DNA from: Microvirga lenta
GTDB lineage: Bacteria; Pseudomonadota; Alphaproteobacteria; Rhizobiales; Beijerinckiaceae
Reading direction: 5' to 3'
DNA: 64,000 nt
Assembly (NCBI RefSeq): GCF_020532555.1
Contig: NZ_JAJBBR010000002.1
Location: 124,001-188,000, forward strand
Part shown: piece after piece, positions 61,664 to 64,000 of the stretch
Layout: the number at the start of each line of letters is the position of its first letter
Position numbering within the stretch: position 1 is the first letter of the stretch
Notes under the pieces: generated by a model
Told to the model about the DNA's origin: nothing
What the model saw: only the letters and a program-made list of their open reading frames with translations
The model's database searches: none
Translations under genes and position numbers: made by a program

Positions 61664-63100
61664 CTATTCGGCCGGCTGGGGTTTGTGGCCGGGACGCCCC
61701 TCCAGTCCCTCGTCGGGAACGGAGAAGGGCCGCTTGGGCTTCTTGCCCAGATCGTCGCCCCGGATGTCCTCGACCGGGTCGGGGCCGCGGCGAAGGAGCT
61801 TGGCGAGATAGTAGGATCCGAAGCCGAACACGAAGGCATAGACGACCACGAAGGTGGCGAGGGAGGCTGTGACGGCCCCCGCCGACACGGGCGAGACCGC
61901 ATCGGCCGTCCGCAGAAGGCCGTAGACCACGTAGGGCTGGCGGCCGATCTCGGCGGTGAACCAGCCGAAGAGCACGGCGCCGAAGCCCGACGGCGTCATG
62001 ATCATCGTCGCGGTAAGGAAAGTTCTGTTGGTGAACAGCGTGCCCTTCCAGCGCAGATAGACGCTCCACAGCCCGATCCCGAGCATCGCGAAACCGATGG
62101 CGACCATGATGCGGAAGGAGAAGAAGACGGGCCAGACCGGCGGGCGCTCGTCGCGCGGCACGTCCTTCAGGCCCGGCACGACGCCGTCATAAGCGTGCGT
62201 GAGGATCCAGCTTCCGATCTTCGGGATCGCAATCTCGTAATGGTTGGTCTCGGCCTCCTCGTCGGGGATGGCGAAGAGGCGAAGCGGCATGTTGGCCTGC
62301 GTCTCCCAGTTGCCCTCGATGGCGGCGAGCTTGGTGGGCTGGTACTCCAGCACTCCGAGGCCGTGAAGGTCGCCGATCACGATCTGGATCGGCACGAAGA
62401 TGGTGGCGAACCAGAGCGCCATGGACATGGAGCGCCGCGAGCCTGCGAGCTTCGCCTCGGGCGCATCGTGCGGATGGCGCAGCAGCATCCAGGCGGACAT
62501 GCCCGCCACCGCGAAGGCGGTGGTGAGATAGCAGCCCATCACCATATGCGCGTAGCGATAGGGGAAGGACGGATTGAAGATGATGCTGAACCAGTCCACC
62601 GGCACGGCCTTGCCGTTCTCGATCGCATAGCCGGCAGGCGTCTGCATCCAGGAATTGGCCGAGAGAATCCAGAAGGCGGACAACAGGGTGCCGAGCGCCA
62701 CCATGCAGGTGGCGAAGAAGTGGAGCCTGTCGCCCACGCGCTCCCAGCCGAAGAGCATGATGCCGAGGAAGGCCGCTTCGAGGAAGAAGGCGGTGAACAC
62801 CTCGTAGGCGATCAAGGGACCGAGCACGTTGCCGGTGAATTCGGAATAGCGCGACCAGTTCGTCCCGAACTGGTAGCTCATCACGATTCCCGACACCACA
62901 CCGAGACCGAACGAGACCGCGAAGACCTTCACCCAGAAGCGGAAGAGGTTGCGGTAGAGCGGGTTGCCCGTGCGCAGCCAGTTGAATTCCAGCGCCGCTA
63001 GCCAGCTGGCGAGGCCGATGGTAAAGGCCGGAAAGATGATGTGGAAGGCAACCGTGAACGCGAACTGGATGCGCGAAAGCATCAGAGCGTCGAATTCCAT
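61664..63100 (-). CDS. cydA: Cytochrome bd-type ubiquinol oxidase subunit I (CIO type)
   Basis: This 478-residue protein has nine helices. Heme ligands are visible: His20 in FTVAFHIIFPAF (b595 side) and His185 in YRYAHMVMG (b558); Glu100 and Glu108 of the proton path are kept, and GRQPYVVYGLLRT follows in the last third. The length (about 480 rather than 520) and the compact Q loop are typical of cyanide-insensitive CioA. It oxidises ubiquinol with oxygen, useful under low oxygen or respiratory stress. It is first of cydA-cydB-DUF2474. Confidence 0.95.
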   Translation of the reverse strand: MEFDALMLSRIQFAFTVAFHIIFPAFTIGLASWLAALEFNWLRTGNPLYRNLFRFWVKVFAVSFGLGVVSGIVMSYQFGTNWSRYSEFTGNVLGPLIAYEVFTAFFLEAAFLGIMLFGWERVGDRLHFFATCMVALGTLLSAFWILSANSWMQTPAGYAIENGKAVPVDWFSIIFNPSFPYRYAHMVMGCYLTTAFAVAGMSAWMLLRHPHDAPEAKLAGSRRSMSMALWFATIFVPIQIVIGDLHGLGVLEYQPTKLAAIEGNWETQANMPLRLFAIPDEEAETNHYEIAIPKIGSWILTHAYDGVVPGLKDVPRDERPPVWPVFFSFRIMVAIGFAMLGIGLWSVYLRWKGTLFTNRTFLTATMIMTPSGFGAVLFGWFTAEIGRQPYVVYGLLRTADAVSPVSAGAVTASLATFVVVYAFVFGFGSYYLAKLLRRGPDPVEDIRGDDLGKKPKRPFSVPDEGLEGRPGHKPQPAE

Positions 63101-63201
63101 TTCCGCTTCCCCTTGGTGTCCCTCCTGCTTTTAGGGCGCGCGCAGGCCGTGACCAGAGGCGCACGCGCTTGGCAGGGCTGCGGCACAGGAATAGATTCAA
63201 C

Positions 63202-64000
63202 CTAAATCGGACGCCATCCGGTGCTCAGGCGGGACAGCGCCTCCAGTTCGACCGCGTCGTGGCTGCAGAACGTTCTCACGCCGCTGCGCCGGTCGTTGGC
63301 GAGAGCACGCAGGCGCTCCTGGTTGCGAAGACGCGCCGGCCGGTCCACCTCCATCATCCGCTGATACGCGGCGAGGCCCGGCGTGCAGCGGGGCTCCGGA
63401 TCCATCTCGTGGCGATAGAAATAGGCATCGCCCGCATTGAGCAGCCAGCCCTCGGGCGTGCGGATGGCGACGCCCGCATGGCCTGTCGTGTGACCCGGGA
63501 GGGGAATCATCAGGATCTCGGGCGGCAGGCCGTCGAGGTCGCGCACCGCCTCGAACCCGAACCAGCGCTCGCCGCCGCGCTCATAGAAGCGCCAGTTGCG
63601 CACCTCGTCCCATTGCTCGGGACGATAGCGGCGGCGGTTGATGAAGCCGCGTCGCATTTCGGCCGCCTCCATCTCGGCCTGCAGCACATGGACGCGGGCC
63701 TCCGGAAAGTCCTCCAGCCCGCCGGCATGGTCGAAGTCGAGATGGGTCAGGACGATGTGGCGCACGTCGCGGGGCGAGAACCCGCGGCTGCGCACCTGTT
63801 CCAGCGCCGTGTAGCGGTGCTCGAACTGGATGCGGTTGAAGTGAATGAAGAACGGGCTCAGCCGCTCGTAGGGCCGCTCCACGTCCCGCGTGCCGAAGCC
63901 CGTATCCACCAGCACGAGGCCGCCATCCGTCTCGACCAGGAGGCAGTGGCAGACGAGCTGTCCCGCGAACCCACGGCTGACGCCGTCCATGAGCCGTCCG
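63202..64000 (-). CDS. MBL-fold metallohydrolase (N-acyl homoserine lactonase-like), 5' end beyond window
   Basis: The frame stays open to the right edge (266 codons visible), and the residues before the ATG at 63990 (G-R-L-M-D-G) also fit the family, so the true start is probably outside. The metal motif is LTHLDFDHAGGLEDFP (HxDxDH), with further ligands in PLPGHTTGHAGV, NAGDAYFYRHE and the C-terminal FCSHDAVELE. The closest pattern is AHL-lactonase-like MBL enzymes, though many relatives act on other esters or lactones. A 101-nt gap separates it from the upstream side of cydA. Confidence 0.9.
   Translation of the reverse strand, partial: GRLMDGVSRGFAGQLVCHCLLVETDGGLVLVDTGFGTRDVERPYERLSPFFIHFNRIQFEHRYTALEQVRSRGFSPRDVRHIVLTHLDFDHAGGLEDFPEARVHVLQAEMEAAEMRRGFINRRRYRPEQWDEVRNWRFYERGGERWFGFEAVRDLDGLPPEILMIPLPGHTTGHAGVAIRTPEGWLLNAGDAYFYRHEMDPEPRCTPGLAAYQRMMEVDRPARLRNQERLRALANDRRSGVRTFCSHDAVELEALSRLSTGWRPI

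Overview
The window looks like chromosome of a GC-rich alphaproteobacterium of the Hyphomicrobiales, most likely Methylobacteriaceae (Microvirga or Methylobacterium-like). This is inferred from the NepR/EcfG general stress pair, which is known only from Alphaproteobacteria, an HWE-family histidine kinase, DUF2218, DUF3088 and DUF4239 proteins, proline-rich small proteins and the uniformly high GC. I found no rRNA, tRNA, CRISPR array, insertion sequence or phage gene.

Layout. 1-3.3 kb: the 5' part of a sugar-acid type fumarylacetoacetate-hydrolase family gene (it runs off the left edge), two small proline-rich proteins, a universal stress protein and a dodecin. 3.3-13.2 kb: a DapA-family lyase translationally coupled to an atypical SDR, a 57-aa stress-type protein, an Hsp70-like protein, Tex, a cysteine hydrolase, an HWE kinase and an amine-oxidase type flavoprotein. 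13.3-16.8 kb: a TPP riboswitch followed by thiBPQ. 16.8-23.4 kb: a PAS-GGDEF-EAL protein with a degenerate GGDEF site, a DUF2218 protein, and the divergent otnKC / otnI tetronate genes with an epimerase coupled to otnI. 24-26.3 kb: nepR-ecfG with its own EcfG-type promoter, a 59-aa membrane protein and a LuxR-type regulator with a pseudo-receiver. 26.4-28.8 kb: an M20 amidohydrolase, a 2-keto-4-pentenoate hydratase and an 85-aa protein.

28.9-46.6 kb is one large amino-sugar and cell-wall recycling locus. It holds a sugar ABC importer, a GlcNAc-kinase-like protein, a GntR/UTRA regulator, a GlmS-like deaminase, NagA, a Gfo/Idh oxidoreductase, a dipeptide-type importer with no ATPase genes and a frameshifted acetyltransferase behind it, AnmK, a beta-lactamase-fold hydrolase, MurQ and a second BadF-type kinase. 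Together they could import amino sugars and muropeptide-type compounds, phosphorylate anhydro-MurNAc and GlcNAc, remove the lactyl ether, deacetylate and deaminate to fructose-6-phosphate. Similar operator-like sequences precede the nag and murQ units.

46.6-64 kb: a DUF4239 membrane protein, a PfkB kinase coupled to a DUF3088 protein, prfC, a stand-alone structured small-ORF transcription unit with a 16-nt perfect complement to the expected 16S rRNA 3' end, an aspartoacylase-like protein, glucokinase, a GH15 glycosidase, otsB preceded by a decayed 3' fragment of otsA, a type I secretion ABC/HlyD pair, a coiled-coil membrane protein, a cyanide-insensitive-type bd oxidase (cydAB plus a DUF2474 peptide) and an MBL-fold hydrolase cut by the right edge.

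Four sites fit the EcfG promoter form GGAAC-N17-GTT exactly. They lie before nepR-ecfG, the 57-aa protein, the cysteine hydrolase and the LuxR-type regulator, so part of the general stress regulon is visible here. The most unusual element is the small-ORF RNA at about 50.43-50.61 kb.
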